Below, one piece after another: positions 1 through 12,107 of a DNA stretch of 64,000 nucleotides; within the stretch, counting starts at the first letter, position 1; each line of letters begins with the position of its first letter. Made by a program: the position numbers and the translations under genes. The stretch covers positions 2,666,001 to 2,730,000 of the forward strand of contig CADCXC010000003.1 in assembly GCA_902806595.1 (NCBI GenBank), written 5' to 3'. This DNA comes from Pyrenopolyporus hunteri. Its lineage: Eukaryota > Ascomycota > Sordariomycetes > Xylariales > Hypoxylaceae. Below the pieces are notes generated by a model, which saw only the letters and a list, made by a program, of their open reading frames with translations, searched no databases and had not been told where the DNA came from.

Positions 1-1
1 T

Positions 2-874
2 TATCGGTTCTCTTGGATTATCGACTTTATTAACCAATTCACGCGATGGAGAAACGAAACTACCGAACAATTACATATTATAGCCGGACGCCAAATAGCT
101 CACCTGCACCTTCCACCGGACGAATTTCAGGAACGCCGAAGAGCCTGGCAACAGCAGCGGTGGCCTGAACGGGGCGGGGTGACCGTTGACAACGCTTTCG
201 AGAGTTTCCTCCACCAAGTTTTCCTACTAGTGAATGTTCATCAGCAAAATAGGGAAACCAGTAACACGGAAGAGCAGGCATTTCGATACAGCGTAAACCA
301 TCTTCTTTCACGATGTAATAGGCACAGAGACGAGATATTGCCAGAAAACGAAAGGAGATTCGACGTATCCCCCTCGCGATTTCCGAGTGAAATTGACAGG
401 GACGAGGGTCGCTCTGTGATACCTACAACACCCATTGCGGTATACCCTCAAGTAGGGCCGCTACCGTTCCCCAGGCAACCACTGGTTTTGGACCCACTGC
501 ATATAGTGACGGCGATAGAAAAAGTGCGGGTGCTAACCCAGGAGGAGTGGGAGCATGAATACCGTCAACGGCTCGGAGGTGGTAGTAGTCAAATAGCACA
601 AGCGACAGGACTCGGCTATGATTATGGTTTCGACCATCACGATTCTGGTTTTACTTCCGAGTCTGATCCTCATTCTGACTTGGAAGACTTAGACGAGGAG
701 AGTCGTTATCGATTCGCCACGCAAGGTGACTCAAGATGGGGCGGAAACAATAGGCTCTCGAGCTATCGGAGGAGGGCGTCCTTCTGGGGCGGAGAGCCCC
801 CGACGTATGGCTCATCCTTGCGTGAGGTGTTTACCGGGCGTGTTGTTAAGAATAGGGCTAAGCCTCGTGCCTAG
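2..874 (+). CDS. Unrecognised protein, 3' part (5' end outside the window)
   Basis: An open frame runs from the first bases of the window to a TAG at 872-874 without any stop, giving the last ~290 residues of a longer protein. The first in-frame GTG/ATG-like codon (179) is not a convincing start, because the coding-like sequence continues upstream (aromatic and charged residues such as RRRAWQQQRW near residue 50). The C-terminal third is acidic and serine-rich (around DPHSDLEDLDEESR) and then basic, which suggests a disordered tail. I recognise no domain, signal peptide or membrane segment. An intron near the left edge cannot be excluded. It is followed by a 600-base spacer and then a methyltransferase gene on the same strand. 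Its function is unknown. Confidence 0.55.
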   Translation, partial: YRFSWIIDFINQFTRWRNETTEQLHIIAGRQIAHLHLPPDEFQERRRAWQQQRWPERGGVTVDNAFESFLHQVFLLVNVHQQNRETSNTEEQAFRYSVNHLLSRCNRHRDEILPENERRFDVSPSRFPSEIDRDEGRSVIPTTPIAVYPQVGPLPFPRQPLVLDPLHIVTAIEKVRVLTQEEWEHEYRQRLGGGSSQIAQATGLGYDYGFDHHDSGFTSESDPHSDLEDLDEESRYRFATQGDSRWGGNNRLSSYRRRASFWGGEPPTYGSSLREVFTGRVVKNRAKPRA

Positions 875-1482
875 CTCTGAGGGGGGACGTTTATCGATAT
901 CGAGAATGTCGTGGGGCGAGGCCTAGGAGGGTTTGAAGTCTTGAAGGTTTTATTTTTCCCTTTTCCTTTATGATATACAAGTAGTCTTACTCAATAGCAA
1001 GAAATTCTTAACTCTCGTAACTCTAACCATAGGTACCTACCTATGTCGTAGGCGGTTTGGGCGGGTACCTAGATGGTGATGAAGTTAATTCTTGTCCTAA
1101 AAGGATTACCTTACCAGGCGCCTAACTTAAGAGGTAACTAAACACCTTAAGTAGGTAGGTGCCTAACCTTATAACTAAGTGATTTATATAAATAACCACG
1201 AAACTCTTAACTGAAGGGTTTTAATTAAGGAGATTGCGATAAATAGTTAAGGGTCCCTTGCGGTGGGTAGTACTTAGAGCATGTCGTGATTTCTACCCGC
1301 CCGAGGTCTGAGTAAGGTATTTTTTCCGTTAGCGATCGCGGGTTGGGTGTATCTAAACCCTATGTCGGTACCTACATAGTATATACCCGGTATCTGGATT
1401 GATTAAAATCAAAGAAAATGGAAATACATTATCTCGTAGTTGGGAACCTCACAGCCATGCCGGAGGCATAGTCTGGGTAACG
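875..1482. other. Intergenic spacer, 3' region of the first gene and promoter of the methyltransferase
   Basis: No supported gene. AT-rich sequence with several scattered copies of the dispersed TAGGTACCTACCTA-type motif (about 1031-1050, 1062-1075 and 1150-1165). No tRNA or transposon signature was seen. Confidence 0.6.
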
Positions 1483-2094
1483 ATGCTCGCTGATTTCGAG
1501 AAACAGAGCTACTGGCATCAGCGGTTCTCGTCCGAGACGGCCTACGAGTGGCTGATGTCATCAGAATCTTCCATGTCCATCATTGAGCCTTACCTTTCGG
1601 CACTCTCTCACCACCGCGAGAATCTTCCAAAGATACTCCAGTTGGGATCGGGTACGAGCGACCTGCAGAACTGCTTCCGCTCGAGGGGCTATCTCGACGT
1701 GACGAACGTCGACTACGAACCGCTGGCTATCGTACGCGGACGCCAGCTTCAGCAGGATGCGTTTGGTGATGTGAAGATGAAATATATCGTCGTAGACGCT
1801 ACTCAACTTAGCGGTGAACTGCGCCGAGGCCGGCGATTTGATATGGTTGTCGACAAGAGCACCGTCGACACGGTATCATGCGGCGGGAGTGCAGCTCTCT
1901 TTCGGATGGCCTCTGGAGTGAGGGAATGCCTAGCCGACAACGGAATCTGGATCTCTCTTAGCTACTCGTCGGTCCGTTTTAGGATGGAGCAACTGCCATT
2001 TGATGTTGAAGTCGTAACTAAGATCCCGACACCGAAGCTCAGGGCGAGCGATCCCGCGGTCTATTATTACTGCTATATTCTTCGGCCCAAATGA
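1483..2094 (+). CDS. Class I SAM-dependent methyltransferase (METTL13/EEF1AKMT4-like)
   Basis: A single-exon 203-residue protein. The start is the ATG at 1483 (MLADFEKQSYWHQRF), which matches the usual beginning of this family; the frame stays open upstream to 1399 but has no ATG there. Motif I (ILQLGSGTSD, residues 51-60) is the SAM-binding loop. VTNVDYEPLAI (73-83) supplies the acidic residue at the end of beta-2, and FDMVVDKSTVDT (119-130) matches the motif IV region of METTL13/EEF1A-lysine methyltransferase relatives. The length fits a compact Rossmann-fold enzyme. From family knowledge, members methylate protein lysines or N-termini, often on translation factors. The actual substrate here cannot be read from sequence. 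No targeting signal is evident, so a cytosolic location is likely. Confidence 0.8.
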   Translation: MLADFEKQSYWHQRFSSETAYEWLMSSESSMSIIEPYLSALSHHRENLPKILQLGSGTSDLQNCFRSRGYLDVTNVDYEPLAIVRGRQLQQDAFGDVKMKYIVVDATQLSGELRRGRRFDMVVDKSTVDTVSCGGSAALFRMASGVRECLADNGIWISLSYSSVRFRMEQLPFDVEVVTKIPTPKLRASDPAVYYYCYILRPK

Positions 2095-2895
2095 AAAGCT
2101 GGCTTTGGCTGTTGGCAGGCGGTTGTATTACACTCCCTTGAGAGGTTAATGATCGCCTGCCTGCTACATGTATATAGATATGGCATACAGTCGTAGCCGG
2201 AGAGATCTAAACGGGTATTTAAAGGATTAGGTATTATACATGTCCATATTTATCGGCCCCCCCTCCAGTATGAGGTACCTACCCAGGCACCTACCTAGGG
2301 ACATGTACCTATGCGGGGGCAGTGTACGTAGGCGGTAGGTTTCAAGTACGCCGAGCGCGCTAACTCTGTTTGGCTCTAGCTGCGTCACCTCGGTCCCGCT
2401 ATAAACGGCACGCACTGGGCTAATACTGGTGCAAAGCATGGAACGATGACCTCATACGGTTGCGGGATTCGACTGTACGCTCGGTCGTAGATGCCGTACA
2501 TCCAATGCATCGTTCGCACCTGTCGTGTGGTGATGCAAGCAAAGCAAAATCATGTTTCCTTCCTTTCCTTTCCACATCACTAGACCTCGTATTGCCTGCC
2601 TCGCGCATTCTTCACAGGATCAAACTCTTCCCTACTGTTAGGTATTATATCACGCGGCGTACAATATCATCTACAGGTATATACCTACCTACCTATATTT
2701 TATATATATATATGTGTGTGGTGTGTGCGTGTGTACCCTCCCGATGCCCGAGTCTATTCTCCATAACCGTCTCGAATATCTATTTACCCCCTCTTACTGA
2801 TTCCTAACTGTACGTCCCTCGGCCCTGCTAATTCGCTAATTCGCTAATTCGTAAACCTGTATCTAACTAACCGCCTAGCACATATCACAAGGAAA
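2095..2895. other. Intergenic spacer with promoter region of the SMP/C2 gene
   Basis: No supported gene. Copies of the TAGGTACCTACCTA-like motif lie near 2270-2310 and 2680-2695, followed by a TA/TG dinucleotide run at about 2697-2730. A tandem 8-mer (unit AATTCGCT, three copies) lies at about 2829-2853, just upstream of the ATG at 2896. Confidence 0.6.
2829..2853 (+). repeat. Tandem octamer (AATTCGCT)3 in the 5' leader/promoter
   Basis: Three direct copies of an eight-base unit containing AATTCG lie 43-67 bases upstream of the ATG of the SMP/C2 gene. The position fits a 5' UTR or proximal promoter. Whether it is regulatory or slippage-derived is unknown. Confidence 0.6.
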
Positions 2896-5800
2896 ATGGC
2901 GAACCAACGGGATTTTGACCAGGAGGCGCCGGGGAGAGGATATGGCGAACCCCACAATGCCAAACACCCGATTCCTACAATCCAAGGGTATCGGCAGCAC
3001 AGGAGGGAATTGGCAGGTCAGTTGGAGGATGAAGAGCAGGCGCAACAAGGACCCGAGGACGCTTCGAAACCTAGGCGAGCGTTCCAGTCCGCCAAAGCCG
3101 TTATTCGAGGTGAAGATACCCCCGAGTCCCGACACGACCCTTACCCCTCTACCAACCGCAACTATGCCGACCATCCCCAGTATTCGGAGGAAGAGAAGGA
3201 AGAGGAGGAAGAGGAGGAAGATGGACGCCTTGGGCAGCCCCAAAAAGGTGTAGAGGTTGACAACGGGAAACAAGAGGGTCAAAGGGACGATCGAGGTGGG
3301 GGTGGTCGACGGAAAGGCGAACAAGATAGGTCCGCGACGGAAGCCGTCGCGAGCGCCGTTGACCCGAAGGAAAAGCGCAAGGCCATGAAGAAGACAAAGA
3401 GACACGGCGGAGGGCGCGAAGTTACCGATCCCGTCACTCATTTGCCAATCGTCATACATGATCAGACTGAGAAGGACCTCAGCTCTGCTTCTCCCAATAT
3501 CCCAGCGCCGGGCCTGCACCACCATACCGCCACCGGGCCGCAAGGTGCCTCCAAGTCAGACGAAGAGCTGGGATCGGAACGTGAGAAGCTCCAGCGATCC
3601 CACAACGGGATGCAAAGAGTGTTCCCGCCACCGGATTTCGAGCACACAAAACAGGAGCTCGCTATCGTCTACCAGCAGGCGGTGTATGTTGGCCTGGCTG
3701 TGATTGGTTCTTTGGCAGCCGTTCTGCTACTAGTACCGACGATTTTCATCGGCCGGGGATGGTCTGTCTTATTTAGCATCGTTCTGTTTATCCCGCTGGG
3801 GCTGACAACCGTCGTCGGCATGGGAAAATGGGCGAGCAATCGAACAAGCGAGGTATTCGAAGACGAGACTTGGGAGGCTGCAAGGCGGGAGGAACAGGCT
3901 ATTTTGGAAAGTGATGAGGAACTACCTGAATCGGTTCAGTGGCTAAACAGCTTGTTCGCGGCGATTTGGCCTCTTGTTAATCCGGACCTCTTCGCATCGC
4001 TTGTGGATCAAATCGAAGACGTTATGCAGGCGTCTCTACCTAAAGTCATAAAGATGGTCAGTGTTGACGACATGGGGCAGGGTAGCGAGGCTGTCCGCAT
4101 ACTCGGTGTGCGGTGGTTGCCGACCGGCGCAGCCAGCCAAACCGTTGGCTCAGATGGGCAGCTTCAAGGCGACGATAAGGGGGCCGGGAGCGACCGAACA
4201 GATCCTCAGAATTCCCAGGAAAACGCCGAAAGTCACGAAAACAGTGCTGAAGGGGGTCTGGGAGGGGGTGGCGGAAAGAGTAAGGATCCTAAGCAAGAGG
4301 AACAGGAGCAAGTGGCCGTGAGAGAGGGGATGGAAGCGGAAGAGGGTGACTTTGTGAACTTAGAGCTTGCGCTCGCTTACCGAAGCCGTTCCTCAGGCAA
4401 GTCACTGAAGTCTAAGGCTAAGAATGCCCACCTCTATCTAAAGTTCTACCTCCCTGGGCAAGTGGCTATTCCTGTGTGGGTTGAACTCAGGGGTCTTATC
4501 ATGACTCTACGACTCCGGCTTCAGCTCACACCCGATCCGCCTTTCATATCTTTGTGTACGATGACTTTCCTCGGGCAACCTAAGGCTAGCATTTCCTGCG
4601 TGCCCCTTTCGAGACATAGTTTCAGTCTCACGGACGTCCCATTGATATCTTCTTTCGTCAATTCAGCGATCGACGCCGCTCTGGCGGAATACGTAGCCCC
4701 TAAGAGCTTGACTTTGAACCTAAAGGATATGCTCATGGGCGAGGATTTCAAAAAGGATACGACTAGCCTTGGTGTTGTCTGGGTTTTCATCAAGCAGGCG
4801 CGTGGATTCAAACAAGGCGACGGTGGAGTCGGTCCTATGCAAGGCTCGAGTGATTCATATGTCACCGTATCTTGGGGCAAATTCGGGAAGCCCGTCGCCT
4901 CAACCCGTATAATTACTAATGATGATAAGCCGAATTGGCACGAATGGGCTAGTATTTTGGTTACTCCCGAGGAGGTGAATGCTGAGGAAAAGCTCCGACT
5001 TCAACTCTGGGACTCGGATAGATGGTCTGCAGATGACGACTTGGGCCGCGTAGAGGTAGATTTAAAGTCTCTTATGCGAAACCCGAACAGAATCGAAGAC
5101 CGCGAGGATAGATTTGCCGGCCAAGACCCTGATGAGACGATGCCAGGGTCGTTGGTTTGGTCTGTCGGCTATTTCTCGAAGATGAGAATTACATCAAAGG
5201 AGCTCGAACAGCAGACCGTTAACGAGGATATAAGAACCAAGGAGCAACTGAAACAATATGTCTCTGAGTTATCGGAACACAAGCTCAGGGAAGCAGGCAA
5301 ATCCCCGGACGACGACGAACTGAGGCAGCAGAAAGCCCAGGACTACAGGGAAATTGAAGAGGCTATGATTATCTCGGCGCCGCCATCGACCGACTTTGTC
5401 TCCGGTATCCTCAGCGTACAGATCCACAATATTACAGGCCTTGAAGTGCAGAGACTTCGGAAGGAGGATAAAGGAGATGGCGGCGATGATGAAGAAGAAG
5501 CTGAGCAGCACGATGATATGCCAGATAGCTACTGCACGATAATATTCAACCACAAGAAAATATACAAAACACGCACGAAACCAAAGAATTCGAAGCCATT
5601 TTTCAATGCTGGAACCGAACGATTCGTGCGGGACTGGAGGGATAGCGAAGTCATCGTTAGTGTATGGGATTCGCGAGAACGGGAAGACGACCCGTTGATA
5701 GGGATCGTTTACCTTCCTCTCGCAAAGGTATTCGCACAGCGGAGCCAGGTGATGGAAAACTACCCTTGTAAGTCAGTCCGAATTCTTACTTGTTCCATGG

Positions 5801-7024
5801 TATCTTCGCGTCGGGAGGTGGACTTGTCTCGTGCGATACTTGGCCTCATTTCCGCCAAGAAATTGGATTTGCTATCCTTTTCCACGCCATCATAGACCGC
5901 TAACGCTTGTCACCGTAGTGGTTGGAGGTATCGGGTACGGCCGAGCTCGTATCAGCATGGTCTGGCGAAGCGTGGAGATCAAACTTCCGCCAAACCTTAG
6001 GGGATGGGATTATGGGACCCTAGAGGTTCGGGGGAGCATTAAAGCGAAAGGAGACCTGCCTAAATCATTGACTGAGCATCGAATAAAGATACGAACTAAC
6101 TTAGGACATGCCAAGATGTATCCGGGAAATGGTCAATGGGTTTCCAAGGGTGGGAAGGAAGACGAGGCTGTGTTTTTGGCGGTACGTAAGCGGTACGCTT
6201 CGGCCATGGTGATCGAATTCCGCGAGTCCATGCTCGGACCTGACAAAACTGCTGCCTTTGCAGTCTTATGGCTCCACGAACTAGTCGACGAAGAGAGCGA
6301 CACGAGAACGCTAAAGGTGTGGAAAGGATCGAAGGATGGCCTCCGCAAAGCGCAGTCGTGCTGCGATTACAACGGTGCGGACGAGAATGATCAACCTTTA
6401 GGAGAGGTCGAGATGTCGTTGAAATTCTGGCGTGGCCTGTCCGGATTTCACAAGAACTATGCTTCCCAGGCTAAGAACAAGGACTTGCGAAACGTCATGG
6501 AGTGTCTGGATACGATCACAGATGAGAAACTCGACGATGACGATGACGATGACGATGACGAACCCGGCAGCGAGCCACAAACGACGGGCGACGAGAACTC
6601 AGAAGATGAGACTCGCAAGAAGCTCCGCGTTCATACTAACGATGACTCGTCGCCCTCTAGTTCTGACGATGAGGGCGATGGTGCAGGTTCGGGATCGTCA
6701 AGCTCGTCCGGTTTATCGTTGTCGGGTTTCAAGAAAGTCAAGAAAGTCTTCCGCAATCCCGTCGAGGGGGCAGGCGATGCAGCAGCGGCGGTACTGGCAC
6801 CGGGACATAATGATTCCGACGATGGATCTAGGGGCGTGAGAAATCAATTGCGCGACTACAAGGACCACCACAAGCAGCTTCACCGTAAACACCGCGGCAT
6901 CATGCAATGGCGGCCAGCAAGGGAAGCTAACCACATTGGTGGCAAGCTAAACAAGCTTAAGGGTAACATTAGTGGGATATTTCAGCACGGGGAGAAGGAC
7001 GTTGGCGTCGAGACCGAGGTATGA
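2896..7024 (+). CDS. Mug190-like protein with transmembrane hairpin, SMP-like region and C2 domains
   Basis: Two exons, 2896-5767 and 5919-7024, join in frame across a 151-nt intron (GTAAGT donor, GCTAAC branch, CGTAG acceptor) to give 1325 residues. The N-terminus (about 1-250) is charged and low-complexity, with an E-rich run. Two adjacent hydrophobic segments at about 257-307 form a membrane hairpin. An SMP/DUF2404-like lipid-transfer region follows (about 346-612), then a C2 domain (about 624-760, with LGVVWVFIKQARGFKQGDG) and a second C2 domain (about 836 onward, spanning the intron). The tail (after residue ~1150) is acidic, serine-rich and ends basic; it contains a run of nine aspartates encoded by a GAT/GAC microsatellite. 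This order matches the tricalbin/extended-synaptotagmin family, and the sequence most resembles fungal 'meiotically up-regulated gene 190' proteins. By family knowledge it is an ER-plasma-membrane contact-site tether and lipid-transfer protein. A role in meiosis is not shown by the sequence. Confidence 0.85.
6532..6561 (+). repeat. GAT/GAC trinucleotide microsatellite inside a CDS (poly-Asp)
   Basis: A near-perfect GACGAT repeat encodes consecutive aspartates in the C-terminal disordered tail of the SMP/C2 protein. It is likely length-polymorphic. Confidence 0.85.
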
Positions 7025-7330
7025 AGGGAGGCGTCTGACGCTGAGGACTCGGGCGTGTATGGCGAGTTACTTTCCTTCATTTTTTATTTTATTTTATTTT
7101 ATTTAAGGGGATTAGGATGAGTATGTCCAGATGAGGCGACTGGGCAAATGTGGAAAAGACGTAAATTCCAAGGATCTATCTGAAGAGCTTGCGATGATGC
7201 TATAATCCGGGAGCCGTTAACGCGGGCTAAGGCGGAAGATAGGGAGAAAGGTTCATATTTCGAACTTCCCCTATTGTATTAAATTAAGGTTCGAGCTATA
7301 TAAAAGGCTATGCTCGTATACTAGAACCTA

Positions 7331-7347
7331 GATAGGTACCTACCTAG
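7331..7347. repeat. TAGGTACCTACCTA-type dispersed palindrome copy
   Basis: Contains AGGTACCT, a perfect palindrome, flanked by TAG/CTA. It is one example of the intergenic family described in the findings. Confidence 0.75.
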
Positions 7348-7610
7348 TAGGCATCCAGGTATGTAAGACGTTGGTTCTGTCGGGTTACTGTGTTAGTTGG
7401 ATGGCTACGATTGCGCCCACTACATCCTAGCAAAAGGAATATCAAAAGTACCTACGTATCATGGGTACCTACCTAAGTACCTCATATATCTAACCGTGTC
7501 CCTCTAAAAATATTCGCTAACATAACTCCACATAAGAGGTACGTACACCGAATGCCATTTAAGCTCATGTACCTAGGTACATACCTAAGGTACATACGAC
7601 CCAGCTGTAT

Positions 7611-7634
7611 ATAGGTAGGTAGGTACCTACCTAT
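7611..7634. repeat. TAGGTAGGTACCTACCTA dispersed palindrome, near-perfect copy
   Basis: Tandem AGGT units followed by their reverse complement ACCT, centred on GTAC, form a perfect inverted repeat of about 20 bases. It lies in a cluster of degenerate copies from 7560 to 7640. Confidence 0.8.
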
Positions 7635-10096
7635 ATTTCCAACCATCGTCCAAAATGCCTCTGCTGCTTCGAAAAGGGGAAACACAGAATGGCTTTATAT
7701 GAGGCTCGCGTAGCATTCTCATAGGTATCCAATTATATACGTTCATTGCCGATTACCGATCGCCCGTAGGAACATAATTTCATGTACGTATTGTAGATGT
7801 GGCCGATAACGCAATGTATTTGACTTGACAAACGGGCTGATAGACGTATGACGGCATTACCCGCCCGCACAGGACATATATAGTACTTGGTACCTGGTAC
7901 ATAATATGATAACTTATAGAATTAAGTACTATAGGTATCTAACTGGTACCTACCCAAGCAAGTACGATTGAGGAGCTAAAGCAATATTTACCTTTGCTAC
8001 ATAGGATATAATAAAAGTATATGCCTGGGATATGACACTGATGTTTCGGTGATTAAAGCGTTCCATTAGGCGTAGGTAATACCGAGGAATCATGCCATGA
8101 CGAATTAATAATCTTATACATACATGTATGTATGTACCTAGGTATGCTGAGGTACTAAACGTGGGCATCCAGGTGGGCGTCGAAACAACACTGGTACCAA
8201 CAAAGTCCGGACAAGCCCCACCCACACCCTTTAAGGCGGGTTGTATTGTAAGACTATGGTAGGTACAATACATTAGTACCTAGGTGGGAACAAACGCTTT
8301 AATCTTTCCATTCTTTTTATATGTATGTACTTCAATTTCTAGGCACCTAACGTAAGTGCCAACCACCGACTTGATCGAACTCATATCACGCTCTTTTAAC
8401 CAAGATGCTGGTGACGCTCTTTTCCTTTCAACTTACCCGCGGCAGATATTCAAATTTGTATCCGTATCTCTAAGTCTAAAGCTTGTGTATCGGCCAAGTA
8501 TGGGCTGGACTAGACTTGGCTACTGCGGATTTTGTTCTCTTGGCGGCGTACCGCGCGTATCCTTCACGTCGAGACGCGCGATATTGCTCGTAGGACTTAC
8601 ATTATATGTATACCTGATATAGCATTATAAGAGAAAGTCCTGTCGATCCGGACAATGACCGGGTATAGATAACATCCTGGGTAGCGCTTGTCTCTTCCGA
8701 CCTGGAAGCGTAAGAGCGCGCAGGTGGACTGAATCTCGCGTAAGCTTGACCGACCTGGACAAAGACGCCAAGTAAAGTCGGCCGTCACTCTTTGTCTCGA
8801 CGCATTGAGAATACGTTTAGGGTTGATAGCGAAAGCTCCCCTTTTTTAGGGCTGAGGAAGCCATAGTACCAGCTAGTACAGCCATAGTCTCAGAGCCCCC
8901 CCTAGCCAGCAAGCATCGAGGCGATAACGGTCGTTATATTGGTCTAAAAAAAAAAAAGGGGGGAGGGGAAGAGAAAAGAAAAGAAAAAAAAAACTCAAGG
9001 GAGAGACGGAGAAAAAAAACAAAAGAGAACAAATCTACCGTGTCGATCTCCCTGCGAGATTAAAGCGAAACATATCGCTCCGCATGGATTCCGTGGCTTG
9101 CGATGTTGGTGAAAGCCACGCTCACACCTCCAAGCCTTGGATGTTGGTGCCTATTGTACAATACCTACCTACCTACCCTGCATAGTGCGGCTGCTAGGGA
9201 TATTCTCAAAATCACACGTAGTAACGGGCAGGCCGGCATTGGAAGAGTCTTTTGCATACATATACATGCGGGCTTGAGGCGCGGGGGGGAGTAGGCTATT
9301 GGTCTGAGCCTCCCAGACTAGCCCTCGCCCGGCTCTCGCGCTGATCCTATTATGGCTACAGATCACATTTGAAGCCCTGAAGCTTGTACTTACTCGGCCG
9401 ATGCCCACGGAAGTATCCATAGATCTTCCAGACGACGCTTGTCTTCCGGCTGTTAAGCATGATTTGTTGGAGTACTGGACGTGGACTTGATGCTATTATT
9501 ATTGCCCACATGCTATCCACATGCTATACCTTGCCAACGCAATCAGCCTTGGCCGATGAGACTTCATCTCACCACATTGCGGGGCCGTCTCCACGGCCGT
9601 CCTGGCTTGCACAGCGGTCCAAGAATGTCCTTACATAATAATACGGAAGGGCTTCGCTCCCCCCTATTGCGACGTTACTATTTTACTACCCATGATAGAT
9701 TTGTCAAAGCCGCCATAGTCCATGTTTACGGTTTAGATCCCATAAATACGATAGTTTAGGTATGTTATCCCGTCGCAAGCGAATGTCAGCAACTAGGTAC
9801 CCTGGGATCTAAGGCGAACCCCTGCATTCAGCATGCTTACGACCGCGCTCCTGGGCCTACAAAATTTCTTATTTGATGGTACAAGTAATCAATCGTCCAC
9901 TTCCATCGATCAGATCATTACACTTCAGGTCAGATCCGCGACTCTGTAATATTGACCAAAAAAGGAGAAAAAGGGAAAAAAAGGAAAATAGGGAAAAAAG
10001 AAAGAAAGCCCCGAATAGCTCGATTATACGAGAACCAAACGCTGGTGAATAGAGGCTTCTTGTCCGCGAAAGTACAGGAACTTGCTCTCGTACGAC

Positions 10097-12107
10097 ATGA
10101 GACAGTCACGACGAAACAGCCCCAGTAACCTCAGTCAACTGTCGACCCAAACCTCCGATTCATCAGATAGGGGGGCCACGAGCAGCCGACGTAAAGACGG
10201 ATTAAAGCCGACGCGGAAGAGGGCGAGTAAGCCCAAAGTCCGGACAGGTAAAGCTACCTACCCCTTGATGAACTTGAGATGGACCAGCCAGCTAAGACCT
10301 TCCCTGCCACGCGATAGGTTGTATAAGTTGTAAAAGAAGACATGTCAGTTCACCCCTAACGCTTTCGGTTCCTCCATCGTCTACCCTCTCGCGCAGAGGG
10401 GTGGCGCCAGCATTACCGGCTACCCTTCCTGGTTGTCCTTGATACCATAGGTGACAACGACTGACCCAGATGTGTACGTAGGTGAAATGTGACGAGGGCA
10501 AGCCTTCTTGCGCGGAGTGCGAGCGCCTCGGGCTAATGTGCGAGGGATATGCTCCGCCCAAAGCCAAAGCCCCGGCTTGCCGACCCGAACGACTACTGCT
10601 TCCGAAGCCGAAGCTTGCTTCGTCGGCACAACCATGCAACAGATCAACTACGGCGTCGCCTCGACCGGTAGAATGCCGACCTCCGTCCCCACTCATGCCG
10701 ACCTTCGGATTCGAATTGAACGGGGAAGACAAATGGTACTTCACCTTGTTCAGAGACCAAATATCCCATGAGCTCTCGCCTTACTTCCGGACCAATTTCT
10801 GGTCCCAGACATCCCTTCGCGACAGCATGGTCAACAGATGTATCCACCACTCCATTCTCAGCATAGGCGCCTACGGCCGCGCCCTTATGGATCTCCGCGA
10901 GGGCCGTCTCGCCGGTGGTAAAGGGCCTCAGACGTGGTGGCCCCCGTCGCCACTAAACAGACACCATCAGGCGGCCCTCGTACATCACGCTAAAGCGCTT
11001 TCGCACCTACGATCTAATATTAGGTCATACGGCATCGACGGCCGCCTGACGATGGCGGCGACCCTGTTATTCATAGTATTTGAGAACATGCAAGGGAACT
11101 ACCTCAGCTCCGGGAACCTCATCCGCAGCGGTATCAAAGTTTTGAGGAATATACGGGGCGCCGATTCGAGATCGATATTGCGCCGCCAATGGTACCGATA
11201 TCTGACCGCCCCGCGAGACGAGGTCGACGAGATGACCAACATGTTCGCGCGGCATAGCGTAGCGACCGCATGCATCCCATTTGCCCATGGGAAGTTCGCA
11301 TACCACATTCTCCTAACTGAGGACGAGAACGACGACGACGACGACGCAGAGCTGGGGGGCCCTTTCGCATTTGCCGCGCCGCAGACTCTCGAGCAGGCGA
11401 GGCAAATATGGGATCACCTGTCCGTGCAAATCGCGAGTTTCCATAGCAAGATCGCATGGCACAATATGAATCCGGACTACGACTTTGACGGGTCCACCGC
11501 GTATCGGGAACAAGCGACTTACCTGGCTCAACTGAACGACCTGGGCGTGGCCCTCGATTCTTTGATGTATAGTTCCTTGGATAACCGCGACCGCCAGGCT
11601 CTGGAGCTGTTGCGGCTACACCATACGATGGCCTTCGTATCCACGTCGTGTTGCTTCGACCCAACGGAGATGATGTACGACCAGTTCTTCGCCCAATTCG
11701 AGGACGTGGTGCGGCGCTGCCGGATCTCCATGGACGCCGCGGAGAGCACGCCGCCGAAGGTGGGGTTCACCAACGAGATCGGCTGGCTGCCGCTGCTGGG
11801 TTTCGTGGGCACGAAGTGCCGGCTGGCTGCGGTACGGGAAGAGGTGGTGGAGCTGCTGACGCGTTGCGACTGGCGCGAGGGTACCTGGGACAGCTCGGGC
11901 CTCGCAAACGTCGTCACGGGCATCATGAAGCTCGAAGGACAGCTGGACCGGACAAGCTCGGAGTGCGACGTGGTCCCTAAGACGCGGTACACGTGGTCGA
12001 ATATATTCTGGGATTTTGAAAGACGGCTGATGTCGGTCGAATACACCAAAACCGCGCCCAACGAATTCGGCGAATTCGAGAGCGTGAAATATATAATGGC
12101 CTCCTAA
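10097..12107 (+). CDS. Zn2Cys6 fungal-type transcription factor (zinc cluster split by a 26-nt microexon)
   Basis: Three exons are read: 10097-10247, 10318-10343 (26 nt) and 10482-12107; introns of 70 and 138 nt. The join gives 600 residues in frame. A basic N-terminal arm (KPTRKRASKPKVRTG) leads into the zinc cluster with cysteines at 52, 55, 62, 69, 72 and 79, a perfect C-X2-C-X6-C-X6-C-X2-C-X6-C. The first two cysteines and the CISCKRRH segment come entirely from the microexon; without it the protein lacks half the cluster. The third exon must start at 10482, since the codon just before is a stop within the acceptor (CGTAG). The remainder (about 100-600) is a fungal-specific regulator body including an acidic DDDDD stretch near residue 330. 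By family it is a nuclear DNA-binding regulator; target genes are not indicated. It is convergent with the CxxC-array gene, with a 319-base gap. Confidence 0.85.

Larger units (their letters stand above)
7025..10096. other. Long gene-free spacer (3.1 kb)
   Basis: No open frame here looks like protein. Visible content: an ATTTT-rich 3' UTR-like tract at 7079-7105; many copies of the TAGGTA/TACCTA motif between 7325 and 8290 and near 9165; A-rich tracts at about 8946-8990, 9010-9030 and 9957-10008. The purine-rich tract at 9957-10008 is about 90 bases upstream of the transcription-factor ATG and may be part of its promoter. Confidence 0.6.

Noticed and set aside
2460..2807. 115-codon frame in the spacer before the SMP/C2 gene
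   Set aside because: It runs through the TAGGTA-type motif and TA/TG repeats and shows no protein-like pattern.
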